Shown here: piece after piece, positions 25,466 through 36,030 of the stretch | Position numbering within the stretch: the first letter of the stretch is position 1 | Layout of the letters: every line of letters begins with the position of its first letter | Source of the DNA: Theocolax elegans | Taxonomy: Eukaryota; Arthropoda; Insecta; Hymenoptera; Cerocephalidae | DNA length: 64,000 nt | Direction: 5' to 3' | Assembly (NCBI GenBank): GCA_026168455.1 | Contig: CM047426.1 | Coordinates: forward strand, 80,317,986-80,381,985 | Translations under genes and position numbers: made by a program | Notes under the pieces: generated by a model | Databases searched by the model: none | What the model was told of the DNA's origin: nothing | Seen by the model: only the letters and a program-made list of their open reading frames with translations

Positions 25466-27529
25466 TTAATGAATTAGCGGCACAACAAAAATTCGTTGCT
25501 TGTCAATAGATGAGAAATTTAAATGGAATTTTATTAATTTGCGGTGCACCATAGTAATGTCTACATAGATTTTATCTTGTGACCTTTCTTCTTCTACCTC
25601 ATAACTATTTAATAGTGCTGAATCACATGGATAGTTAAAAATGGAATCCTTTATTTTATATTTTGTGATTTGTAAAACAAATCTTTCACCAAAGTGCATA
25701 ATTTTATAAATTTTTGCAACGATGCCGTTATGCAATAAAATTGTATTGTCAGGATGTTTAATAGTTAAGTAATTTTGTTGATAATTGATTGCAATAATTC
25801 CTTTTAAAACGCTTTCTTTAATAACAAATATTTGTTTTGGTAATTCCGGTACTTGATTTAATATCTCTCTTTCAACATGTATGCGTCTACAATACTGAGC
25901 AATTTTTCTGTGAGGAGAATGTAAAAAGTGTTTTATTTTTCCTAATTCACTTTCATATGGAAATGCACTTATGGAATTTAAATCAGTTTGAAAATTTTTT
26001 ACATCATCTGCTAGATGGGTTAAATTATGTACATTTAGTGTAATGAATGTTGGTTCATAAAAAGTTCTCGATTGCTCAACAAATATGTTTAAATATTCTT
26101 TAGCTTGGTCAATGTAATCAATAGCATTGACGCTTGACAACATTCTACATGCTGTATGAAGTAACAACAAATGCTTGTACAAATGATTATTTAATAGTTT
26201 TTTTAGTACAATTGGAGCGCAATAGAGTAAAAAAAATCTTAATTCTACAGCTTTATACTTATCATACGAGTCAGTAGATCTAAGCTTTCTGTGAAATTCA
26301 TGTGGAATATCAGACTTTATAAACTCAGTTCGACGATTAAGCTCACTTTTCTGATTAGCGCTTATCCTTGTTTTGTTTCCTATCATCCAACGTTCAAACA
26401 ATCTAGCCATCACTCCTAAGTAAATAAGATGCATAGGATCTAGTACAAATTGATTCACTAAATCTAAATTTTCAATTGCAAGTAAAGGAGAAGCACTGTT
26501 ATGATGATTCACATCAGAAAATTGTCTAAAACGTTTATTATCTCTGCTCTGACAATTAAGCCCAAGAAAAACAACAGTATGATCAATCGTTTGCCCTTTT
26601 ACTTCACATCTCTCACAAGCATCAAATGACATATGGCCTTTAATACATTTTAAGAATGCTCGAGCAGGGGTATCACAAATAAAACATCTAATCCTTATTA
26701 AAAATTTTTTAGAATTAATAATGAGACCATTTGAAAGTAAATCATTTAACTCAACAATGAATTGCTTCATGTATTCTTCAACTGATTTTGGTTTACCGTG
26801 ACCATCAAATACGCAAACTGGAAATGGCTTATAAATATCTGGTTGATAATGAATTTTACATAAAATAGGCCAAAAAGTGGAAGGACTTGATTTGTGAAAT
26901 TTAGCACCATCACAATTAAAATCAATTTGAATTAAATTATTTGTATGTAATTTAGCATTAATGCATGATAAAATTCCTTTCCTTAAACCTAAATAGGCAA
27001 ATTGTCCTTTTAAATTATCTGCATCAATCATACTGTCAACTACATACTGTGCTTCTGTTGTTCGCAAAAAAGTTTTAGAATTCTTAGGGAGTTGTGGTAA
27101 TAATCGTTCTTTTAAAATACATAACAGTGAGTCTAAGTGAACGTTAGGTATTCTAGATACCACTGCCCATTCTCTCAGAGCTGTCACTTCTGGTGCTTCA
27201 TCAGTCTTTAGCACTTTATCACAATCAGTGACTTCCTCTTCGGATTCAGTGTTTCCTTCAGAAAGTTCACTTCCACTGTCATCATTAATGACATTCCATT
27301 CATTATGAATAGCACTAATATCATCTGAATCTTCATTATCACTTGCTTCATCCACATAATATCCAGTACACTGCTCATATTGCTGTTTTTCTACATACTC
27401 TTGATTTGTACTACAATTCTCATTTTGCACATTAACACTTAATTTAGCATTGTCTAATTTTTTTAACTTCTTTGCAAGAAACCGATATTTTTGCACACGT
27501 TTGGTGCTACTTTTACTTCCAGAACTCAT
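25466..27529 (-). CDS. CACTA/EnSpm-type transposase, 687 aa
   Basis: Single uninterrupted frame from ATG to TAA. The N-terminus is basic (residues 8-30), followed by an acidic Ser/Glu/Asp-rich region (60-110). The core carries signatures of animal CACTA-like transposases: FNCDGA with D207 plus FWPI, then CFICDTPARAFL with D286. A C295/H299/C305/C308 cluster (KGHMSFDACERC) is a likely metal-binding knuckle. The VLDPMHLIYLGV block (D364, H367) follows, and a later FPYE block (523-526) after an HNLTHL motif (501-506) resembles the DUF4218-like part of these proteins. D207 and D286 are plausible catalytic acids; the third is not certain (E526 or E528). It would cut and join the element ends in the nucleus. 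The frame is intact and lies inside the repeats that would be its substrate. Family identity is firm in outline. Activity is inferred. Confidence 0.8.
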   Translation of the reverse strand: MSSGSKSSTKRVQKYRFLAKKLKKLDNAKLSVNVQNENCSTNQEYVEKQQYEQCTGYYVDEASDNEDSDDISAIHNEWNVINDDSGSELSEGNTESEEEVTDCDKVLKTDEAPEVTALREWAVVSRIPNVHLDSLLCILKERLLPQLPKNSKTFLRTTEAQYVVDSMIDADNLKGQFAYLGLRKGILSCINAKLHTNNLIQIDFNCDGAKFHKSSPSTFWPILCKIHYQPDIYKPFPVCVFDGHGKPKSVEEYMKQFIVELNDLLSNGLIINSKKFLIRIRCFICDTPARAFLKCIKGHMSFDACERCEVKGQTIDHTVVFLGLNCQSRDNKRFRQFSDVNHHNSASPLLAIENLDLVNQFVLDPMHLIYLGVMARLFERWMIGNKTRISANQKSELNRRTEFIKSDIPHEFHRKLRSTDSYDKYKAVELRFFLLYCAPIVLKKLLNNHLYKHLLLLHTACRMLSSVNAIDYIDQAKEYLNIFVEQSRTFYEPTFITLNVHNLTHLADDVKNFQTDLNSISAFPYESELGKIKHFLHSPHRKIAQYCRRIHVEREILNQVPELPKQIFVIKESVLKGIIAINYQQNYLTIKHPDNTILLHNGIVAKIYKIMHFGERFVLQITKYKIKDSIFNYPCDSALLNSYEVEEERSQDKIYVDITMVHRKLIKFHLNFSSIDKQRIFVVPLIH

Positions 27530-27610
27530 TGCTTAATTTATTTTATTTGTTAAAATTTTTAACTTAATCGCACATTCATCTTTATGTCAATCATTTATTG
27601 CCATTTAGAG

Positions 27611-28365
27611 GTTAGGTTCCCTAGTAGAAATTTAGTTTTGAGGTTAGCTAAAAACAGTTATTGGGTATTAATTACGAATTCATTGGCCATTTTTATCGCA
27701 TAGCCAGTTTTTGGTCAAAAAAACGCTACGTAAATGCTTTAAAAAAAAATTGCTCATTTTTAATCAAATGGCCAGTTTCTGGTAAAAAAAAGGGTTACAT
27801 AAATGCTTTCATTTATACTAGGAACCCAATAGAAATTAAGCATTCTAAGGTTAGCAGAATGCATTTTTTGGGCATTAACAATGGAGTTATTAGCCATTTT
27901 TGACAAAATGGCCAGTTTCTAGTCAAAAAACGTTTTATGAATGGTTGATAGGCCGCTAACCTCGAAACCCAAACATTTTGAGTTTGCGATATGCGAGATA
28001 AAAAGAGCAATGTCAAATAATATTAAAAAACCATTAAATAAGGACATTTCCTATATCAAAGTAAGTATTTATATTCCTATAAAATATTTTGAAATTTAGC
28101 ATTAAATGTGCAAAAAGTGGGAGTATAATCACTTATAGTCATGGGCATTTTCTGCTCATTTAAGTAACATTAAAAGTGCATATGTTTTTGATGGCTATTT
28201 CATAGTCTTTTCTTAGTTTCTATAAAAAGTATATAATTTCCTACATTAATGATTGATAATAATTGTACGGTTTTTGGCCATTTTAATAAACATTATTTTG
28301 TCCCATTTATTTTTAGTCATAAACTAGTTTCCTGACTAGTATAAATGTTCTGATTTCTACTAGGG
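27611..28365 (-). repeat. Right terminal and subterminal repeat region of the transposon
   Basis: Three related units occur at about 27688-27741, 27752-27811 and 27888-27945. Each runs CATTTTT..(T)GGCCAGTTT.TGGTCAAAAAA and ends near TAAATG or TGAATGG. A copy of the terminus, CCCTAGTAGAAAT, lies internally at 27619 in left-end orientation, with a decayed copy (CCCAATAGAAATT) at 27825. The outer end at 28365 is the reverse complement of CCCTAGTAGAAAT. The transposase promoter should lie in this region, so element-encoded proteins binding here could also control it. Confidence 0.6.
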
Positions 28366-28367
28366 AT

Positions 28368-31300
28368 GTGCACGTCAATTTTTAATACGATTGTAATTAA
28401 AGTTACTGTAAAAAATAATAAAAATTACGATAGTCCGAGTATATATTTACGTTTTATTATAACAATATAACACACAATTGATCATATTTTTCAGTGTGAA
28501 TAAATAGTGAAATACAACAAAAATTACATCGAATAGCTCGTGACTATGATATTGTAGATATTACATGTAAACGATAGGCAATAATAGTTCTCGATGGATC
28601 AAAAATGCCTGTATTGAAATAAAGAAGAGTTTAAATAAATAATCGTATAATATCTACAATGTAAAGTAAACTATAGACATTGCAGACGGATAAATATACT
28701 CATGTACCAGATAGACAATATCCTGTAAATTTCGCGTGAAAAACAAGTTTTTAGTTTTCGAATAAAATTGGATTACCAATTGTGCAATGAAATATGTAAA
28801 TATAACAAATAAAGCGACAATTAAGAAATAAAGTCGAGGCAGCTGGAATGAATAAAAATGAGTAAACAACATTGTAATGCGTGAGTACACACTGAAGCTA
28901 GAAATGTAAATAATACGTATAATCAAGACCAACACGGGAAAGTTATAATAAACAGTTTGATATAATAATATTACCGGGAATGTAAACTTATCCTTCAAAC
29001 TGATTGTCGAGCAATTCATATCTTTTAATTAACTAATGAGGCAGAGCGTCAATTTGGCTTCAGTTGATCAAACGTTCGGCCATGCGTCATGAGGTATGCG
29101 CGAGTGCGCGTGTCCCGCCAACTCTGAGCGTATTATCACTCACAAGATAATCTCTAAACTTGTGTGTGCATTCACGCGCAACCTCTCTGCGTGGGTGTTG
29201 GTATCGACGCTCGCGTGTTCGAGTAAATGTGTGCTTTGCGGGCCTCGCTTATATTGGACGCGCGAGACTCTACACGGGTATGAATAAGCGGCATTAGCTT
29301 CCCTTTACCACAAAAATTGCGGACTCCACGTTTTATGGGAATGTTCTTACACTATATGTTTATGTCTGCAAATTCGTTATTGTTTTTCTTTTTCTTTTTC
29401 TTTTTTTTTCAAAGATAAAGGAATGGTTGGAACAAAATAGTAAATGAATGTAATCTTTTATCTACACCACGGAAAGTAGAGAATCCTATTTAAAAGTAGT
29501 AAAAAGTAATATATGTTTAGAATTTAAGAGTGGAAATGTATTACTGTACATGTGTTTCTTTTTATTTACCTCGTAGCAGAATAATTGAATATTTTACACT
29601 TTTGCAGTCAGTTGCTTATGCTTCATTTTTATGTAATTCAACAACAAACGCGAGCACGGAACGTACGTATAAAAAAGCTCCCTCGAATTTCTCTGTAATA
29701 TCACTTTAGCGTCATTTAGAAACAATTAGACCGTAATGGTAAAAAGAAACGAGAGAAATATATAGTTACGAGGTATAGAATAAAAATACATTGCAAAGCT
29801 CGATTAAATTTAAACGCCGAAAGCACGGGTTGCAACGGAAAAATTCGCTCGATTGAACGTGCAATTCAATTTTTGTAAAAGTAGAGCAACGAATCCATGC
29901 CCCCCCCCCCCGCCTCCGATAGTACTTATCCCTTCCTCGAAGTCATCGAAAACCGCCGAGCCAAAAACAATGACCTGGGATAACCGAAAAAAGGGTCTCC
30001 CGTCTCTGCCGGGTTGTGCGTGCCTGTCCCAGAAATCGAGGTTGAATTTGGAGTCTCGGCTACGGACATCGGCACGGCTCCTCGAGGTTCGCGATGATGA
30101 ATCGGCCTAATTTCGTGGACGGAAGGTCACGTAACCCCAGTAAATCTTGGCAGCTGTCCTGGCGAGCGCCACGCGCAGAAGGAGAATAGAGGAGGGTGTA
30201 AGACGGACGGGAGAGACACACGGACAATCGGACTTGCCATTGTCTGTACGGCACTATTTTCAAGCTGATTGTTGGTGCGAGTGGATGGCTTAAAAATAGA
30301 GAATTTTAACCAAGTGAAAGTGTAAGGAAGACGTATATGAACTCGTAGAATGGATTATAAAGACATTTATTCGTTTATAAGTAACTTTTCATTAGCTTCA
30401 TTTAACAATTCACTACATTAAATTGAAAGTTATTATATTATACTATTATAAACAAATAATATTATTACATAAATCATGGTCTTTTGAATGGTTCTTTCTA
30501 CAATATAATTATAATTTGTACGTAATACATTTTTTAAGTAACCCTTTTCTGTTCAATGATACATAAAATACTAGTACTACTGATTGGTTTAAATACCAGA
30601 TAATATTAAGTTGATAATTATCTATGTATATAAATTAAAATAATTCATTTCAAATAAAAATTTTAGTTGATATCTCCGAAGCACAGTCATTTTCGCATTT
30701 TTTGTACGCCAATCCGGTATTGATCTTCGCGAAACTTTCTAACACGTTCTGCAAGAGCAGAAAATATCTTAAAAAAACATTTCGGCATTTCAATGAAAAT
30801 GTATTATTACTTTGCATAGAATAATTTATGCAAATTAATAACTCATTATCGAATTTTCACGGGAAATTTGGAAATGTTCATATTGTGTCTCGTAACCTAA
30901 ATTATAACAATATATGCATGTGTGCGTGCATGTGTGCGTGCACACACGTGCGTATATATCTGTATATAACGCGTTAAACGTATTTTCACACGTAAAGGAA
31001 ATTTCTAGAAATTCACCCTCACGTACATATACCCGTAAAGATATATTCTCATTCATAAATTTCAACACAAACTTGATTAAATTAAGGTATAAGTGCACAA
31101 ACGTACGCATGCGTAATAATTTCCACGAAGACTTTATTTTCTTATACGTGCATAAAATATACATAAAATATAAATTAACGGTAGAAAGTAAATTTGGCAT
31201 ATATTGTGCACAATTTCATATATTTTTAAAATATACAACAAATACTTTATAAGACATTAAGTGCAACATGTTTGTTTTAGTTGTATATTTGTATATTAAT

Positions 31301-32250
31301 GATAGTCCGATAAAACGAAAAAGAAGTTACATAGTGAATAATTGCAATGCTGCTAATATTGTTTCCATTAATATAATCAAAAAATAATTGGCGTATAGTT
31401 GACTGCACCTGTAGATTTTAAATAATTACGTTGTCTGACGAAAAAAATTGTAAGAGCAAAAATATAACTGAGAAAAACACAATTAATTAAGTGGAAGTAA
31501 ACAGATATTTATATTTCGAAGACTTTTTATAATATTTATAACAGAAAATAAAAATAAAATTCGAGCTGTATCTTGCACACTGAACGCGTCTGATTCAGCT
31601 GTAGTATATTTAAAATTTGACTAGAATATTGATTTATATACAACTCTAATAAAAACTAAAAACTGTTCTGACTTTGAATAAGCGCCTTACAGTTACATAC
31701 CCATTTAAAATAAAATTTGTTCGCATATTTTTATATATAAATATGCATATTTAAACAAAAATGTATTAAAATAATTTAACCTTGAATAATTTTGTATATT
31801 TTAAACTTGAATAAAGTTAAAAGCAAAAATTACAATAAGAAAATAATTACGAATTTAAACTTAATTAAAAATAAAAATTTAAACGATTGAACCAAAATTT
31901 AAGAGCAGACTTGAGAATTATTAATAAATTTAACAAATTAATTTTTACTGTTGCGTGAGACATATTAAAGAAACTTATTTAAAATTAAGTAACCGTATAA
32001 TGTTTCACCCGATAATAATGATTATATATATATATATATATATATATTCAATCTCGTTTAAAAAAATAATTTGTTTACTATTTCCACAGGTGGATACATT
32101 TACCTTGAAAGAGGAAAATAGTGATATTAAAGTAAAATTAGAGAAATGAATTGTTTACATCAAGTGTAAATGGTTGGGAAACAATTGAAAATTGAGTTGA
32201 TTCAAGTTGGTTGAAAGAAGAAAGACGGTGGGATATGGGTTTCATATTAG
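28368..32250. other. Mostly AT-rich noncoding DNA with CpG patches
   Basis: CpG-rich patches lie at about 29070-29290 and 29890-30260, the latter including a run of 12 or more C near 29900. A TG/CA tract lies at 30905-30950 and an (AT)n tract at 32022-32047. A 121-codon minus-strand frame at 28654-29019 is T-rich and hydrophobic with no recognisable family. No gene is supported. Confidence 0.45.
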
Positions 32251-32830
32251 TTTAACAAAGACGCAGAGACTCGCATGAATTAACGCGCGGGCTCGGTTAG
32301 ACACCGTGCGGGTGAGAGGGAGAGCGCGATTCCTAAATCATATCAACGCGGGAAGCACACGCAGGCGTGCGCATACATCAACCCACACCGCCCTAGGCAA
32401 AATCTACGGGGCATTCCTCTTTCCAGAGCGGCGTCCTCTCTCTAAGGGCGTTGGCGCGGATCGTGTACAGTGTTAGAGTGGGTGGCCCATAATCACCCAA
32501 TACGTCCCGTCGATGAGATTAATGCCTGCCCGCGGAACGCGCGAGAATCTCCCTGTATGGCGAGCTGCGGTGTAATTTCGCGATCTGCTTTCTCTCTCTG
32601 TCTCTCTCGGCTCTCGCCTCTCACCTCTCGACTCTCGAAATTCCCCCCGTCATTATCGCGCCCGCGCGCTCGGGAATTCTCGATCGATTCTGCGACACGT
32701 TGCTCGGAACGTAGTTGTATTCTGTTTTGAAAACCCTTTTTCTCTTATTTCGCGGGAATTCGACCATTTGAGAGCCCTCCTGCATTCACCAGGGCTGATT
32801 CATGGCTTTTGTCCGATTGTGCATTGGTTG
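32250..32830. other. CpG-rich island
   Basis: A GC-rich stretch with many CpGs and a CT-rich core (about 32590-32660). An 86-codon plus-strand frame inside it lacks a domain. A promoter-like island is possible. No TATA box or splice donor stood out. Confidence 0.4.
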
Positions 32831-35540
32831 CTCGGTATGCCTGACTCTCCTGTCATTCATCTACGATAATTTTAGTCTCTATCCTACTATATTCTATTTT
32901 AGATATTTCGATTAATAGACGTACGTATATTTTATTCATTGACGACGTCTTTATAACCAAGTCGATCAATGGATAAGCATCAAAAATGGATATTATTCAA
33001 AACATCAATGGAAACTCAAAGGTTATTTTGTACAAGATTGTTCTGTTACTATTAATCCAAATATCTTAATATAACAATTGATTTGCACTTTCAGCTTATA
33101 AATATTTGAACCGGCTCCGCCAAAATTCTTCTATCTATGGACCAGCTGATATTCTAACGTACGACACTTAATTAATTTTTTAAATATATTTAACAATTTA
33201 TATAAGTTAGTAAATTCTATATACACTAATGTAAATTTTTAAGTTTAACTGATTATGAATCAGTATTTTAATTTTTAATTTCAAATTATCGTTCTAAATT
33301 GTATAATAAGTTACAATTCACTTTTCAAAAGGAGAACTTTTACTGGAACGAGAATAACAAGTATTAATGTTCACAATTTTACTTCAATTTTGTAATGAAA
33401 AAACTTTAGCAACTTTCGTGAACATAGGTATTTTTATATCAACTATAAAAGGTAAAAAGAATATTTTTTTATTTCGGAGCAGCATATACGATTTGTGTAT
33501 TGTTTTTCATAAAATTCCATTATGAGTTCCGTTATATATAAACAATTATGTAATGAATATAGTAGCTAGTTATTTTATGTTATTTAATGCGATGTTTTTT
33601 AAACCAAGCTGCTGTTGTTACTTGGTTCCGTACACTTTTTTATGACTTCCGGAATAAAATTTTATGCTTCCTAAAAAGTCATGATATTCATAATATATTT
33701 TAAAAATTATTCAGCATCGTATTAATATGTTCACGAACACATGTATAAGGATTAATTTTATGTTATTACTAGTAAATGATATTAATCTAATTGTACAACT
33801 AAATTATAATTACCAAATTTAAAATTTAATTCGTCGTACTGAATAATTTTAAAGAATCCGCATTAACAAAATTTAAATTGGAACTTTTTTATCGATACAG
33901 ATAATCATATAAAAAATATCTGCCAATCGTTTATAATAAAAATATTTATTACTTTTAAAATTTATTTCAACATACCAAGTTCTATCCACGTATATTAAAG
34001 CCCACACATAACAAATTTAATACGCGCTTCGAATTTAAATGTTTATATAGTACAAATACGTTTATCAAATATATTCCGAGATTCCACATTATACCGCGTA
34101 ATTTTACCTTCTTTTTCATTTTTTTCCAACCATTTCATGGAATTTCATTCGGCTCTACACTCATTGAATCGAGACGGCTGATTGATACCCTCCAATCATT
34201 GGGATGATTAATCGTCGTACACAGAAATTGATTAAATATTTGTTTACGCGCGTTGTCCAGCCAGTGGAACAGAAAATTCACGCATACTTTTTTAACACAC
34301 AGGAAAATTCGCGACCTACAAAATATCATTCTGGAAAATTTTCTTGGTTTTATTACTTTCTTTGATTATACTTTATTCGATTATAATTGTGCCGTTAAAA
34401 TGTTTATCCTGTTAAAATGTAAGTTTTGTTATACAGTTTTTATAATTACATTATTGGATCGTTGCATTGGTATAATTATGTAAGTCGATCCAAATGGAAG
34501 AAGTTTTTGAATCCGTATGTTATCAAAATAATGAATAAAAATGGAAATACATATACATTTATGTCGTTTTTACATCCGGTATTATGCTTAGTATTATATA
34601 TTATTATAAATAAGCAGAAAATACATTAGCTATTAAAATAGCGATCAAACTGAAATTCAATTAGTATGTAATACTACATTTGTAAACTAATAATACTCTT
34701 GTAGCTTCTACAAAATTAATAAATATAATTAACATTATACAATCTATCTTATTCAACTAATTTTATAGTAAATTGATTTATTTAATAAAATATTTGTTAT
34801 CGCCCAAACCAATAAATCACGCGAGAAAATAATTAAAAATCACTTTTACGCTTTTTTAATAATATTAGAATTATATTTTTAATAATTAGTAATAACGAAA
34901 TATGTTTTGTAACGTGCGTATAAAAAACTAAATTGAAAACTCGTTGCTAATAATCATCTGGTAACTAAGTAATCAAATAGCTATATTCATCTGTTTTATA
35001 CAACAACAATATATAACCTACATTTCGATACTGGCCGAGTATTACAACACTTATTTGTACGCGTAACAATATTTATTATTATTATTATATAATGTTCAGT
35101 AGCAAAATTTTCCGTAAATATTTATATCAAATATAAAAATTTACTTAAAAAATCATAATTAAAAATACGTACCAATATGTTAAATAATTATTTTATTTAA
35201 GCAAAATAGGAAAAGGAAAGTTGTATTAAAAAACATACCTACATGAAAAAATTTATGTTAATATTTCACTAAATTGTTATTAAGCAAATTATGAAATCAA
35301 TGCTAAAAGTAAATGAGAAAATTTTTAATAATCAAAATTGTATAACACGATGTTCGTTAGCATCCGTGAACGGATAATAATAAATAGCCTTTAATTTATT
35401 AATCAAATTTTGTGCTGCACGTTCGGTAATGGACAACGTTGTAATAAATTAATTGTGTTATTCCAAAATGTTAACAATAAAAACAAGTAAATATTTAATA
35501 AGATATAGGTTCCCGAAAATGTAAATGACTTAAATTATAA
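32830..35540. other. AT-rich noncoding stretch
   Basis: Only short AT-rich frames. No repeat or RNA structure was recognised. Confidence 0.5.
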
Positions 35541-36030
35541 AATTAGCCGGATTCCGCTCAGCTCCGGAAAATTAATAATACACCAGGTGGAATAATTCCC
35601 TTCGCGCGCCTCCTATTACTTGGGGCGTATCAAGTTCTTTCCCGGTCCCTTTGACTCTGCAAACTTTCCTTATGGAAATTTCCCCACCTACAAGAGATCG
35701 GCGTAGTGTACGGTAATCGAGAAACGAGACTAAGAGGGATTTTGGAGCAAACGGCGCGCGAGAATTCGAGGACATTTCGAAGGTCCGACTCGAGCAATCC
35801 TGCTTGAGTAGCGTACGGAAGGGAGGTCAAAATTTCGAGTACACGGGACGATCTGAATATCGCGGAAATGAGGGGAAACGAGGGTGAAAGGGACAAGGAA
35901 ATTGGAATATGCGAGGGACGCGTTGTGGGGAAGATTTTGTTGAGGTGGCGTGGAATGACTTTATAAAAATGCAAGAACATCGTCTATTTATAGCATACAG
36001 GCCGGAGGAAGGGGGCGAATTCTTATGCTC
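35540..36030. other. CpG/GC-richer island
   Basis: Two overlapping minus-strand frames (67 and 116 codons) run here. The longer covers 35630-35980 and has a Pro/Ser/Leu-rich composition without a recognisable domain. The overlap in different frames argues that at least one is spurious. Confidence 0.35.

Larger units (their letters stand above)
20017..28365 (-). mobile_element. Intact CACTA/EnSpm-like DNA transposon, about 8.35 kb, two genes
   Basis: The left end CCCTGGTGGAAAC (20017) and the reverse complement of the right end, CCCTAGTAGAAAT (ending 28365), agree at 10 of 13 positions. AT lies just outside both ends (20015-20016 and 28366-28367), compatible with a short target duplication. 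Inside both ends are repeated TTGGCCA-type motifs: left at 20053, 20085 and 20303; right at 27683, 27768, 27908 and 28274. The right end has three related units of about 55 bp, and the left end has an inverted relative (TTTATGAAACGTTTTTTC near 20120). Both genes run on the minus strand: a transposase (25466-27529) and a spliced DUF4806 gene (20785-23747). Neither shows an obvious disabling lesion, so the element may be young. The termini do not start with CACTA, so the name rests on the transposase. The exact right end is complicated by an internal terminus-like copy at 27619. Confidence 0.75.

Noticed and set aside
28654..29019. 121-codon hydrophobic minus-strand frame resembling a membrane receptor piece
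   Set aside because: The hydrophobicity follows from T-rich codons in AT-rich DNA. No receptor signature or splice context was visible.
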